The notes beneath the pieces are model-generated. The model was not told the origin of the DNA. It saw only the letters and a program-made list of their open reading frames with translations, and made no database searches. A program made the position numbers and the translations under genes. From Deferribacteres bacterium (GTDB lineage: Bacteria > Nitrospirota > Thermodesulfovibrionia > UBA6902), in contig JAADFS010000084.1 in NCBI GenBank assembly GCA_013152795.1, positions 1 to 8,656 of the forward strand: a stretch of 8,656 nt of DNA. Direction: 5' to 3'. Below, one piece after another: positions 1 through 6,525 of this stretch. Positions within the stretch are counted from its first letter, which is position 1, and the number at the start of each line of letters is the position of its first letter.

Positions 1-432
1 AGGATGCATCCCAATGACGGCCGGGTCATCAGCAATTTCATAATGCAGGCCCTGCAGGGAAAACCCATCACCGTCTACGGCGATGGAAGCCAGAGCAGGA
101 GCTTCTGCTACGTGGACGACCTGATCGACGGATTCATCAAGCTGATGGATACCCCTGATGATTTCACCGGGCCGGTCAACCTCGGTAATCCGGATGAGTT
201 CACCATACTTGAGCTTGCTGAAAAGGTGATCGAGCTGACGGGCACGAAATCACGGATAGTCTTCAAGCCGCTGCCTTACGATGACCCCACCCAGCGGCAG
301 CCGGATATCAGGCTCGCCAAAAAGAAACTCAAGTGGAAGCCGAAGGTCAAGCTTGAAGACGGCCTGAAGGAGACGATCAATTATTTCAGGAAACTGATAA
401 ACGATCCTGATACGAAAATCGACTTCAGGTAA
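1..432 (+). CDS. UDP-glucuronate decarboxylase (UXS)-type NAD-dependent sugar epimerase/dehydratase, C-terminal part
   Basis: The frame is open from the first base, so the gene begins upstream of the window. The Met at base 4 is internal. About 143 residues remain of an enzyme that is usually near 310. They read like the C-terminal substrate domain of UDP-glucuronate decarboxylase: RMHPNDGRVISNF at the left edge, then VYGDGSQSRSFCYVDDLIDG, GPVNLGNP and PLPYDDPTQRQPDI. This short-chain dehydrogenase-like family converts UDP-glucuronate to UDP-xylose in the cytosol using bound NAD, supplying surface polysaccharide synthesis. The NAD-binding Rossmann half and the YxxxK catalytic pair would lie upstream and cannot be checked. 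A related UDP-glucose 4-epimerase or dTDP-glucose dehydratase is possible, but the motif run fits UXS best. The next gene starts 63 bases downstream, with no clear terminator between. Confidence 0.9.
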   Translation, partial: RMHPNDGRVISNFIMQALQGKPITVYGDGSQSRSFCYVDDLIDGFIKLMDTPDDFTGPVNLGNPDEFTILELAEKVIELTGTKSRIVFKPLPYDDPTQRQPDIRLAKKKLKWKPKVKLEDGLKETINYFRKLINDPDTKIDFR

Positions 433-495
433 GCCTTCCATTTCACCCGGCAGTTGCATTAAAATATCGGCAAGAAGGCGGAATAGTATGCCGTA

Positions 496-729
496 ATGTC
501 CGATATTATACAGCACATAGGGAAATTATTAATTGTTATTGGTATAATAATCGCCGCTGCAGGCGCCTTGTTGCTTTTATTCAGGGACAGCGGGATTCCG
601 TTTCCGGGGAAGCTTCCCGGTGACATTCTGATCCGGAAGAAAAATTTCACTTTTTACTTTCCTGTTGCAACGAGCATTCTCCTCAGCATCATACTGAGCA
701 TAATCTTTTATCTTATCAGCCGTAAATGA
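496..729 (+). CDS. DUF2905 family small membrane protein
   Basis: This is a 77-residue protein with two hydrophobic segments, at about 8-28 and 54-73. Between them is a short polar connector containing the family hallmark GKLPGDI (39-45) followed by NFTFYFPVATSILLS. That pattern, and the length of around 70 residues, identify the DUF2905 family, which has no established function. ATG 496 is the first start available after an in-frame stop at 484-486. I see no convincing Shine-Dalgarno, so expression may depend on read-through from the gene before. Its stop overlaps the next start (ATGA, 726-729), implying translational coupling to the SpoIID-like gene. DUF2905 genes are often found near ruvB and queA, and here queA is two genes downstream. 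Confidence 0.88.
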   Translation: MSDIIQHIGKLLIVIGIIIAAAGALLLLFRDSGIPFPGKLPGDILIRKKNFTFYFPVATSILLSIILSIIFYLISRK

Positions 730-1736
730 AATATACAGTTTTAACGATACTATCACTGATTGTCATCCTCTGCCGGCCGCCTGCCGCGGCCGTGGACACC
801 ATGAAGGTCCTGATGCTCGCAAGCCCTTATGACAACCTGCCTTCAGAGGAGGCCGTGAGCATTGACAGCCTGAACGGCAAGGTATTTATCAACGGCCGGT
901 TCTACTCGGGCCGCCTCAGGATCATGAAAGACAGCAACGGCCTCTACGTGATCAATCACCTTCCGTTTGAACGGTATGTCGAAGGCGTCGTGGCCTCTGA
1001 ACTCGGCAAAGACTGGGAACTCGAGGCATTGAAGGCCCAGGCCGTTATATCCAGAACATACGCGATCTTTTACAGGAACCTCAATGCAGGAAAAGATTTC
1101 CATCTTACATCAAGCGTGCTCCACCAGCTCTATAAGGGCGCCAATACAGACCCCCTGATCGCCTATGCGGTAAAGGCCACAGAGGGTGAAATACTGACTT
1201 ACAATGGCCTTCCGATAAAGGCGTTCTTTCATGCAACATGCGTGGGCAAAACGGAAATTCCCGAAGAGGTATGGTCTGAAAGCCTTCCTTACCTGAAGTC
1301 CGTGGACTGCAACACGAAAAACGCCCCTTATTCAGCGTGGCAGAGAAGGTTCAGCCTCGCTGAAATAGCCCGCCGGCTCGGGATAAGCGGCCTGAAGGAT
1401 ATAAAGATATCTTCATATACCGCCACGGGGCGTGTCAGAACACTGAGGTTGATACGCAAGGGCCCCGGCCCTTCAAGGGAGATCAGGGCCACTGAACTGA
1501 GGAAACTGCTCGGGTTCAGCGAGCTGCCGAGCACCCGTTTTTCCCTGTCCGTAAGGGGCGGAAACATGATCTTCACGGGCAGCGGCTACGGACACGGGGT
1601 GGGCCTGAGCCAGTGGGGGGCGTTTGCAATGGCCAGGGAAGGCAAAGACTACAGGGAAATCCTCATGCATTACTACCCGGGTACTACATTAACGAACAAC
1701 CGGCGTATGTACAGCCGCGCGGCACCTACCGATTAA
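726..1736 (+). CDS. SpoIID/LytB domain protein, secreted peptidoglycan-acting enzyme
   Basis: The protein has 336 residues with an N-terminal hydrophobic signal sequence (about 1-22, probable cleavage after the PPAAA stretch), so it acts outside the cytoplasmic membrane. The SpoIID/LytB core follows. It contains YVEGVVASELGKDWELEALKAQAVISRTYA (from residue 84), where Glu92 aligns with the catalytic glutamate of SpoIID lytic transglycosylases. His169, Cys172 and Cys195 lie in the region that binds zinc in clostridial SpoIID. The C-terminal signature GYGHGVGLSQWGA is at 287-299. SpoIID cleaves glycan strands, preferably stripped of peptides, during spore engulfment. In non-sporulating bacteria relatives presumably act in wall remodelling or division. 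Nothing here indicates sporulation. The start overlaps the DUF2905 stop by four bases, and the stop overlaps the queA start by one (TAATG). Substrate and partner are not deducible. Confidence 0.9.
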   Translation: MKYTVLTILSLIVILCRPPAAAVDTMKVLMLASPYDNLPSEEAVSIDSLNGKVFINGRFYSGRLRIMKDSNGLYVINHLPFERYVEGVVASELGKDWELEALKAQAVISRTYAIFYRNLNAGKDFHLTSSVLHQLYKGANTDPLIAYAVKATEGEILTYNGLPIKAFFHATCVGKTEIPEEVWSESLPYLKSVDCNTKNAPYSAWQRRFSLAEIARRLGISGLKDIKISSYTATGRVRTLRLIRKGPGPSREIRATELRKLLGFSELPSTRFSLSVRGGNMIFTGSGYGHGVGLSQWGAFAMAREGKDYREILMHYYPGTTLTNNRRMYSRAAPTD

Positions 1737-2767
1737 TGAGGCTTTCGGACTTTGATTACCCCCTGCCGGCAGGCAGGATAGCCCAGTATCCACTCAGAGA
1801 ACGCGACCGTTCCGCCCTGTTAGTCCTCCACAGGCATACAGGAGAAATGGAGCACAGGATGTTCAGGGATATCACCGGCTACCTGCACAGGGGCGACGTG
1901 TTGGTCATCAACGACACGAGGGTCATGCCGGTGCGCCTCTGCGGTGCCAAGCCCTCGGGCGGGAGGGCCGAAATCACGCTCCTCAGGGAACTCGGTAAAA
2001 ACACGTGGGAGGCCCTGGTCAAAGGGCTTCATGAAGGCAGTGTCATACTGCCGCACGGCATCACTGCAGGCGTACGCCGGATAAATGCAGAGACGGCACG
2101 GGTCACTTTCGATCTCGGTTCAGTCAGGTATGAAAGAGGCGATGCCGACATCAGGGATTTCCTGGGCGGCATCGGCGTAATGCCCCTGCCGCCTTATATA
2201 AAAAGGCCCGCGGTCCGGGCGGACGCGGAGCAGTATCAGACAGTTTATGCAAAAAAAGACGGTGCGGTTGCAGCTCCCACCGCCGGTCTGCACTTTACGG
2301 AGGAGCTCCTGCATACTCTCCGGGAGAGGGGCGTTGAAATCAAAACGATCACCCTCCACGTGGGGCGCGGCACATTCAGGCCTGTCACTGCTGAGCACAT
2401 CAGGGAGCACAAAATGGATGAAGAGGAGTTTGAAATCCCGGCCTCCACATCCGACGCCGTAAACTCCGCCAAGACAGAGGGAAGAAGGGTTATCGCCACA
2501 GGGACAACCGTCACAAGAGCGCTTGAGTCGTGTGCAGCCGGCACCGGGGTCAGGCCGGGCCGGGGCAGTGCGTCGATTTTCATATACCCGGGATACAGGT
2601 TCCGGATTGTGGATGCCCTCATCACGAATTTTCACCTTCCCAGGTCAACCCCCATGATGCTGGCAGCCGCCTTCTCGGGGCTTGACCTGTTGAAAAAGGC
2701 CTACTCGGAATCAGTAAAAAGGGGGTACAGATTCTTTTCATACGGCGATGCCATGCTGATAATTTAG
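1736..2767 (+). CDS. queA: S-adenosylmethionine:tRNA ribosyltransferase-isomerase QueA
   Basis: QueA transfers and isomerises the ribosyl group of SAM onto 7-aminomethyl-7-deazaguanine at wobble position 34 of tRNAs with GUN anticodons. The product is epoxyqueuosine, so this is the penultimate step of queuosine synthesis. The 343-residue length is normal for the family. Visible family motifs are VLVINDTRVMPVRL (55-68), APTAGLHFT (180-188), HVGRGTFRPV (208-217), NFHLPRSTPMML (298-309) and RFFSYGDAML (332-341). I chose ATG 1736 because MRLSDFDYPLP is the standard QueA N-terminus; the frame is open further upstream but would run through the end of the SpoIID-like gene. The start shares one base with the preceding stop (TAATG) and has no evident Shine-Dalgarno, so re-initiation is likely. 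No other queuosine genes lie in the window. Confidence 0.97.
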   Translation: MRLSDFDYPLPAGRIAQYPLRERDRSALLVLHRHTGEMEHRMFRDITGYLHRGDVLVINDTRVMPVRLCGAKPSGGRAEITLLRELGKNTWEALVKGLHEGSVILPHGITAGVRRINAETARVTFDLGSVRYERGDADIRDFLGGIGVMPLPPYIKRPAVRADAEQYQTVYAKKDGAVAAPTAGLHFTEELLHTLRERGVEIKTITLHVGRGTFRPVTAEHIREHKMDEEEFEIPASTSDAVNSAKTEGRRVIATGTTVTRALESCAAGTGVRPGRGSASIFIYPGYRFRIVDALITNFHLPRSTPMMLAAAFSGLDLLKKAYSESVKRGYRFFSYGDAMLII

Positions 2768-2803
2768 GGCCTCCCGGCGGGGCGGGGGCGCTTGCAATTT
2801 TAC

Positions 2804-2832
2804 TTGCTTTATTTATATGGTTGAATTATAGT
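2804..2832 (+). promoter_or_regulatory. Putative sigma-70 promoter of the phoH operon
   Basis: TTGCTT at 2804-2809 and TATAGT at 2827-2832 are separated by 17 bases, the ideal spacer. The -10 box matches consensus at five of six positions and the -35 box at three. The surrounding 2792-2835 stretch is AT-rich, in contrast to the GC-rich coding DNA and the G-run just after queA. Transcription would begin near 2839. It lies in the only real gap of the + strand cluster (2768-2902), where a new operon would be expected to start. Confidence 0.5.
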
Positions 2833-2844
2833 TAAGACATGAGC

Positions 2845-2879
2845 GCGGGAAACGATGATTTCATCGGGACACTTCCCGC
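2845..2879 (+). other. Potential hairpin in the phoH leader
   Basis: GCGGGAA at 2845-2851 is complementary to TTCCCGC at 2873-2879. An inner complementary pair, GATG (2854-2857) with CATC (2862-2865), lies within. The structure would sit just after the predicted transcription start. It would cover the upstream candidate ATG at 2855 while leaving the ATG at 2903 free. Whether it forms or regulates anything is unknown. Confidence 0.35.
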
Positions 2880-2902
2880 TTCCCATTGACCGGAAAAGGA
2901 GA

Positions 2903-3904
2903 ATGCATACGGTTAGGCACGAGCTGGACTTAGGCGCGGAAAAAAATCTTTCAGCCGTATACGGAAGACTTGATACAGCTCTGAAGGCTATGGAAGATGT
3001 CCTCGGCATCAAGGCATCGATGAGGGGAAGCAAGGTGTTTCTCCACGGTGACAAGGAGGCCGTCAGCAGCGCCGAGAAGTTCATCAGGGAGTTTTACTCG
3101 ATAAACACGGACGGCTTCAACATAAGCCCTGAAGATATAAGATACGCCCTGCAGAACTTCACACATGCCGGCCGCAAAAAGCAGTCCTCCGGAGACGGCT
3201 CCTCGCAACTGAAAGAACTCTTCTCCTACAACATTCCCGTGCCGTCAAAGAAGAAGTTCATAGTTCCGAGGTCAGAGACACAGAAGAAGTATATCGAGGC
3301 CATAAAAAAATACGATATGGTCATAGGTATCGGCCCTGCCGGGACCGGTAAAACCTATCTTGCAATGGCAATGGCCATAAACGCCCTGCTTAAAAAACAG
3401 GTCAGCAGGATCATCCTGGCAAGGCCTGCCGTGGAGGCGGGCGAGAGCCTCGGCTTCCTTCCCGGCACCCTCTACGAAAAAGTCAATCCCTATCTCAGGC
3501 CGCTCTATGACGCCCTGTTCGACATGATGGATGCCGAAAAGGTCAACCGGCTCATCGACAAGGGTATCATAGAGATAGCCCCGCTTGCATTTATGCGGGG
3601 CCGGACCCTGAATGATTCCTTTATAATACTTGATGAGGCGCAGAACACGACTTCCGAGCAGATGAAGATGTACCTGACGAGGCTCGGGTTCAATTCAAAG
3701 ACCGTGATTACAGGCGACACCACGCAGATCGACCTGCCGCCCGGCAAGACATCGGGGCTTAAGGAAATAGAACAACTGCTGAAGGGTATAAAACAGCTCT
3801 GCTTCGTTTACTTCTCCGAGAAGGATGTGGTAAGGCACAAGCTTGTGCAGGAGATAATAAAGGCTTATGAAAAGTTCGAAAAAAGCCGTAAGAACAAGCA
3901 ATGA
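2903..3904 (+). CDS. phoH: PhoH family ATPase (PhoH/YbeZ type)
   Basis: The protein is a cytosolic P-loop ATPase of 333 residues with this start. After an N-terminal region of about 110 residues, part of which looks KH-like (roughly 25-65), comes Walker A GPAGTGKT (144-151). It is followed by ARPAVEAGESLGFLPG (173-188), Walker B FIILDEAQN (240-248) and GDTTQIDLP (271-279). These are diagnostic of PhoH/YbeZ. Family members are linked to RNA metabolism and physically or genetically to YbeY, which lies two genes on. ATG 2903 is preferred because it places the protein start where PhoH relatives begin and lies outside the leader hairpin. AGGAG (2897-2901) is, however, only one base from it, which is unusually close. 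An in-frame ATG at 2855 would add 16 residues and cannot be excluded. The stop overlaps the next start by four bases (ATGA). Confidence 0.93.
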   Translation: MHTVRHELDLGAEKNLSAVYGRLDTALKAMEDVLGIKASMRGSKVFLHGDKEAVSSAEKFIREFYSINTDGFNISPEDIRYALQNFTHAGRKKQSSGDGSSQLKELFSYNIPVPSKKKFIVPRSETQKKYIEAIKKYDMVIGIGPAGTGKTYLAMAMAINALLKKQVSRIILARPAVEAGESLGFLPGTLYEKVNPYLRPLYDALFDMMDAEKVNRLIDKGIIEIAPLAFMRGRTLNDSFIILDEAQNTTSEQMKMYLTRLGFNSKTVITGDTTQIDLPPGKTSGLKEIEQLLKGIKQLCFVYFSEKDVVRHKLVQEIIKAYEKFEKSRKNKQ

Positions 3905-5394
3905 AAAACGTTAAGCCCAAGAACAAGAAAAAAGAGCAGTTCCGGCTGGCCAGGGAAGACCTCATCAAGACATTGCTGCTCGTATTATTCACCGCACTCC
4001 TGACCGCCTCAATAGCCTGGAACAGCGCCTTCTCCGTGGAAACAACGACCGGCGCCGCCCTTATAATAGCGCTGCTGCTGGTCATACTCTACAAAGACTT
4101 CGTGCGGTACAAGCCCCAGATCAGGAATGACTACAAGCTCATGATACTGACGGGGATACTCCTGTCGGGCAATCTCCTGATCGGACACGGCCTGTACTTC
4201 GTGCTTGAAGGCTTTACAACATGGCTGGGCACCATTGACCCGTTCCTCCTTGTCTATGCAATTCCGCTTGCAACGGGTTCGATGCTTGCGGCCCTCCTGA
4301 TAGACATCCATACCGCCATACTGTTTACGGTGATAACGAGTTTTATTGCAGGCCTTTGGCTCAACAACCCGCTTTATCCCGTCTATGTGTTCGCATCCGG
4401 CCTCACCGCCGCCTTCGGCGTCATAAGGTGCAAGAAACGCTCGGCCATATGGAGGGCCGGACTTTCCGTAAGCGCGGTGGGTATGCTTACAGCGGTGACC
4501 ATAACCATTTTCAGGGGGGAACTGTTTTACCTCGAGGTCATTGCAATATGCGGCGCAGCCCTTTTCAGCGGCATCCTCGTTGCGACACTCGTATCCGCCC
4601 TTCTGCCGCTCTTCGAGTACCTGTTCAACGTGACCACGGACATCAGCCTCCTTGAGCTGCTCGACCTCAACCAGCCGCTGATGCGCGAGCTTCTGATCGA
4701 GGCGCCCGGCACATACCACCACAGCATCATAGTCGGCAACCTGGCCGAGGCCGCTGCCGAGGCCGCCGGGGTCAATCCCCTCCTGGCAAGGGTGAGCGCC
4801 TATTACCATGACATCGGCAAGATCAAGATGCCCGATTACTTCATAGAAAACCAGATGGCCTCTGTAAGCAAGCATGACAAGCTGGCGCCGCGCATGAGCA
4901 GCCTCATCCTGCTGTCGCATGTAAAGGAAGGGGTTGAGCTTGCCAAGAAGTACAAACTGCCGCAGGTGATAATAGACATCATCCAGCAGCACCACGGCAC
5001 ATCCGTGCAAACCTTTTTCTACCAGAAGGCAAAGGAACTCCACGACAACCTGACCCCCCTTACGGAAGAGGACTTCAGGTATCCCGGCCCCAAGCCGCAG
5101 AGCCGCGTTGCGGCCCTGGTGCTCATGGCCGACGCGGTCGAGGCCGCCTCAAGGGTTCTGACCGACACATCCCCTGCAAGGGTGTCCTTGCTGGTTGACA
5201 AGATCATCAACCACTGTTTCCTCGACGGCCAGTTGGACAACTGCGAGCTGACACTGAAAGACATACGCGAGATCAAGACCCACTTTGTTTATCTCCTGAG
5301 CAGCATGTACCACAAGCGCATCAATTATCCCGGCTTTGAAATAAAAGATGAAGATATTGATAAAAAACCAGCAAAGACGTCTACCATTAAATAA
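3901..5394 (+). CDS. Membrane HD-domain phosphohydrolase, PgpH/YqfF-like (7TM-HD), lacking the extracellular domain
   Basis: The 497 residues form eight predicted membrane helices (about 24-41, 51-66, 80-102, 115-134, 136-154, 159-175, 187-204, 212-240) followed by a cytosolic HD domain. The metal-ligand set is complete: His274, His303-Asp304 (YYHDIGK), His340, His364-His365 and Asp411. Most of these are spaced as in Listeria PgpH, a cyclic di-AMP phosphodiesterase. Full-length relatives carry a large extracellular 7TMR-HDED domain between the first and second helices and reach 700-800 residues. Here that insert is reduced to about ten residues. A cyclic dinucleotide phosphodiesterase is the best guess, but substrate is inferred from the family only. 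The gene lies between phoH and ybeY as in Bacillus. Its start overlaps phoH by four bases and its 3' end overlaps ybeY by 47. No clear Shine-Dalgarno is visible. Confidence 0.9.
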   Translation: MKNVKPKNKKKEQFRLAREDLIKTLLLVLFTALLTASIAWNSAFSVETTTGAALIIALLLVILYKDFVRYKPQIRNDYKLMILTGILLSGNLLIGHGLYFVLEGFTTWLGTIDPFLLVYAIPLATGSMLAALLIDIHTAILFTVITSFIAGLWLNNPLYPVYVFASGLTAAFGVIRCKKRSAIWRAGLSVSAVGMLTAVTITIFRGELFYLEVIAICGAALFSGILVATLVSALLPLFEYLFNVTTDISLLELLDLNQPLMRELLIEAPGTYHHSIIVGNLAEAAAEAAGVNPLLARVSAYYHDIGKIKMPDYFIENQMASVSKHDKLAPRMSSLILLSHVKEGVELAKKYKLPQVIIDIIQQHHGTSVQTFFYQKAKELHDNLTPLTEEDFRYPGPKPQSRVAALVLMADAVEAASRVLTDTSPARVSLLVDKIINHCFLDGQLDNCELTLKDIREIKTHFVYLLSSMYHKRINYPGFEIKDEDIDKKPAKTSTIK

Positions 5395-5812
5395 GACAAA
5401 GATAACAAGAGCAGCCCGTCGAATCATTTCAATCATAGAAGACACAGGAGATGCCGGAGCAGAGCTGAGCATCCTGCTTGCGGGTGACAGGAAGATGCTG
5501 CAACTGAACAGTTCCTACAGGGGCATAAAAAAAACCACGGACGTGCTTTCCTTTGAAGCCGGCATTCCTGTTAAACTGAAAGGCGCCGGCAGGGTGCTCG
5601 GGGACGTGGCCGTAAACGTACCAATGGCTGAATCCCGCGCAAGGCGCAACGGCACCGGCGTGTACGAGGAGATTTACCGCCTGCTGATTCACGGCATACT
5701 GCACCTGTACGGATACGACCATGAGGGCTCGGCCTACAGGGCACGGAAAATGAGGAAGAAAGAAGAGGAGATTTTCATTGCCCTTAAGGAAATGGATACA
5801 AAGCGCAAATAA
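5348..5812 (+). CDS. ybeY: Endoribonuclease YbeY (rRNA maturation RNase)
   Basis: YbeY is a zinc-dependent single-strand endoribonuclease needed for 16S rRNA 3'-end maturation and late 70S ribosome quality control. The 154-residue length is typical. The metal-binding signature HGILHLYGYDH occupies 115-125, with His115, His119 and His125 as ligands. Upstream is the conserved TTDVLSFE (63-70) and the GDVAVN segment (85-90). The start at 5348 yields MKILIKNQQRRLPL, which matches the usual N-terminus, so the 47-base overlap with the HD-protein gene appears genuine. No strong Shine-Dalgarno precedes it, consistent with coupled translation. Its last 35 bases overlap the next gene and contain sequence encoding a lysine/glutamate-rich C-terminus. 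Functional linkage with PhoH is well established for the family. Confidence 0.96.
   Translation: MKILIKNQQRRLPLNKTKITRAARRIISIIEDTGDAGAELSILLAGDRKMLQLNSSYRGIKKTTDVLSFEAGIPVKLKGAGRVLGDVAVNVPMAESRARRNGTGVYEEIYRLLIHGILHLYGYDHEGSAYRARKMRKKEEEIFIALKEMDTKRK
5766..5770 (+). promoter_or_regulatory. Shine-Dalgarno supporting a TTG start for dgkA
   Basis: AGGAG lies seven bases before TTG 5778, inside the end of ybeY. This is the best ribosome-binding site in the phoH cluster. It supports the unusual TTG initiator over the much later in-frame ATG at 5856, which would remove the conserved first part of the kinase domain. Confidence 0.7.
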
Positions 5813-6476
5813 CGCCATTGAGGGCATACTGTTTGCCACAAAGACACAGCGCCATATGCGCTATCATTTTCTTGCGGCGATATTCATTCTCATTATCGCC
5901 TTCATCCTCGGCCTGAGCTGGTCCAAGTTTGCGGTTTTAATCATTCTCTCCATAATAGTGCTTTCAGTGGAAATGCTGAACACCGCCATTGAGGCGATCA
6001 TAGACATCCTCTTCAAGGAATACGATACAAGGGCAAAGCAGATCAAAGACATTGCCGCGGGCGCGGTGCTTATAACCGCGCTGGGCGCGGCCATTATCGG
6101 ATACCTGATACTCTTCGAGCCGCTCAAGAACTTTTTCTACAGCGGCCTTAAGGTGGCAAAACACACGGAGGCCGACATAGCCGTCGTCGCCCTCGTGGTG
6201 GTGCTGATACTCGTGGTGATAACAAAGGCCTTCTTCGGAAGGGGTGACCCTCTCAGGGGCGGTATGCCCAGCGGCCATGCAGCGGTATCATTTTCCATAT
6301 GGATCGCTGTTGTCTTTCTCAGCGAAAGCTTCATGCCCTCCCTGCTCGTGCTTGTCATGGCGATACTCATAGCACAGAGCAGGGTGAGCACCGGCATACA
6401 CAATCCATGGGAGGTCGTCCTCGGCGCACTGCTGGGCATAAGCGTCACCTTTCTGCTGTTCAAAGTCTTTTCGTGA
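5778..6476 (+). CDS. dgkA: Diacylglycerol/undecaprenol kinase fused to a PAP2 phosphatase domain
   Basis: This integral membrane protein has 232 residues. Residues 1-115 are a DgkA-type kinase: RHMRYHFLAA (25-34), then VEMLNTAIEAIID (64-76) with Glu65, Asn68, Glu72 and Asp76, then RAKQIKD (85-91). Residues 134-232 are a PAP2 phosphatase: MPSGHAAVSFS (163-173) and SRVSTGIHNPWE (201-212). DgkA relatives phosphorylate diacylglycerol or undecaprenol, while PAP2 enzymes remove phosphate from lipid phosphates or pyrophosphates. The fusion therefore probably handles the phosphate state of one lipid carrier. Two PAP2 positions differ from the textbook motif. Glu212 replaces the Asp of SRx5Hx3D, and Asp157 sits where Kx6RP has Arg (an Arg follows at 160). 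This could be a subfamily trait. Gln24 occupies a position that is Glu in E. coli DgkA. The start is TTG, overlapping ybeY by 35 bases. Confidence 0.9.
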   Translation: MPLRKWIQSANNAIEGILFATKTQRHMRYHFLAAIFILIIAFILGLSWSKFAVLIILSIIVLSVEMLNTAIEAIIDILFKEYDTRAKQIKDIAAGAVLITALGAAIIGYLILFEPLKNFFYSGLKVAKHTEADIAVVALVVVLILVVITKAFFGRGDPLRGGMPSGHAAVSFSIWIAVVFLSESFMPSLLVLVMAILIAQSRVSTGIHNPWEVVLGALLGISVTFLLFKVFS

Positions 6477-6498
6477 AAAAGGAAGGGGGGTAAGCCGG

Positions 6499-6516
6499 AT
6501 CCCGGAGGACCGGGGT
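6499..6516 (+). other. Short GC-rich hairpin between dgkA and the next gene
   Basis: CCCGG (6501-6505) pairs with CCGGG (6510-6514) around an AGGA loop, extendable by a T·G and an A-T pair. No T-tract follows, so it is not a convincing intrinsic terminator. The loop overlaps a GGAGG that lies 17 bases from the downstream ATG. Confidence 0.3.
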
Positions 6517-6525
6517 TAAAGCAGG

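Noticed and set aside
2120..2635. Minus-strand open frames of 126-171 codons opposite queA
   Set aside because: These are shadows of a certain queA; their compositions are arginine, proline and cysteine rich with no recognisable motif.
2792..2810. Possible second sigma-54 promoter (TTGCAA...TTGCT) upstream of phoH
   Set aside because: The upstream GG doublet is missing and the spacing to TTGC is off by one. The sigma-70 reading of the same stretch is better.
2839..2889. Possible 16-codon leader peptide before phoH
   Set aside because: The ATG coincides with the predicted transcription start and has no ribosome site. The peptide has no run of regulatory codons, so there is nothing to distinguish it from chance.
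4009..5043. Long minus-strand open frame of 344 codons inside the HD-protein gene
   Set aside because: It is antisense to a well-recognised HD-domain protein. The translation is rich in Cys, His and Gln with no domain logic and none of the expected membrane segments.
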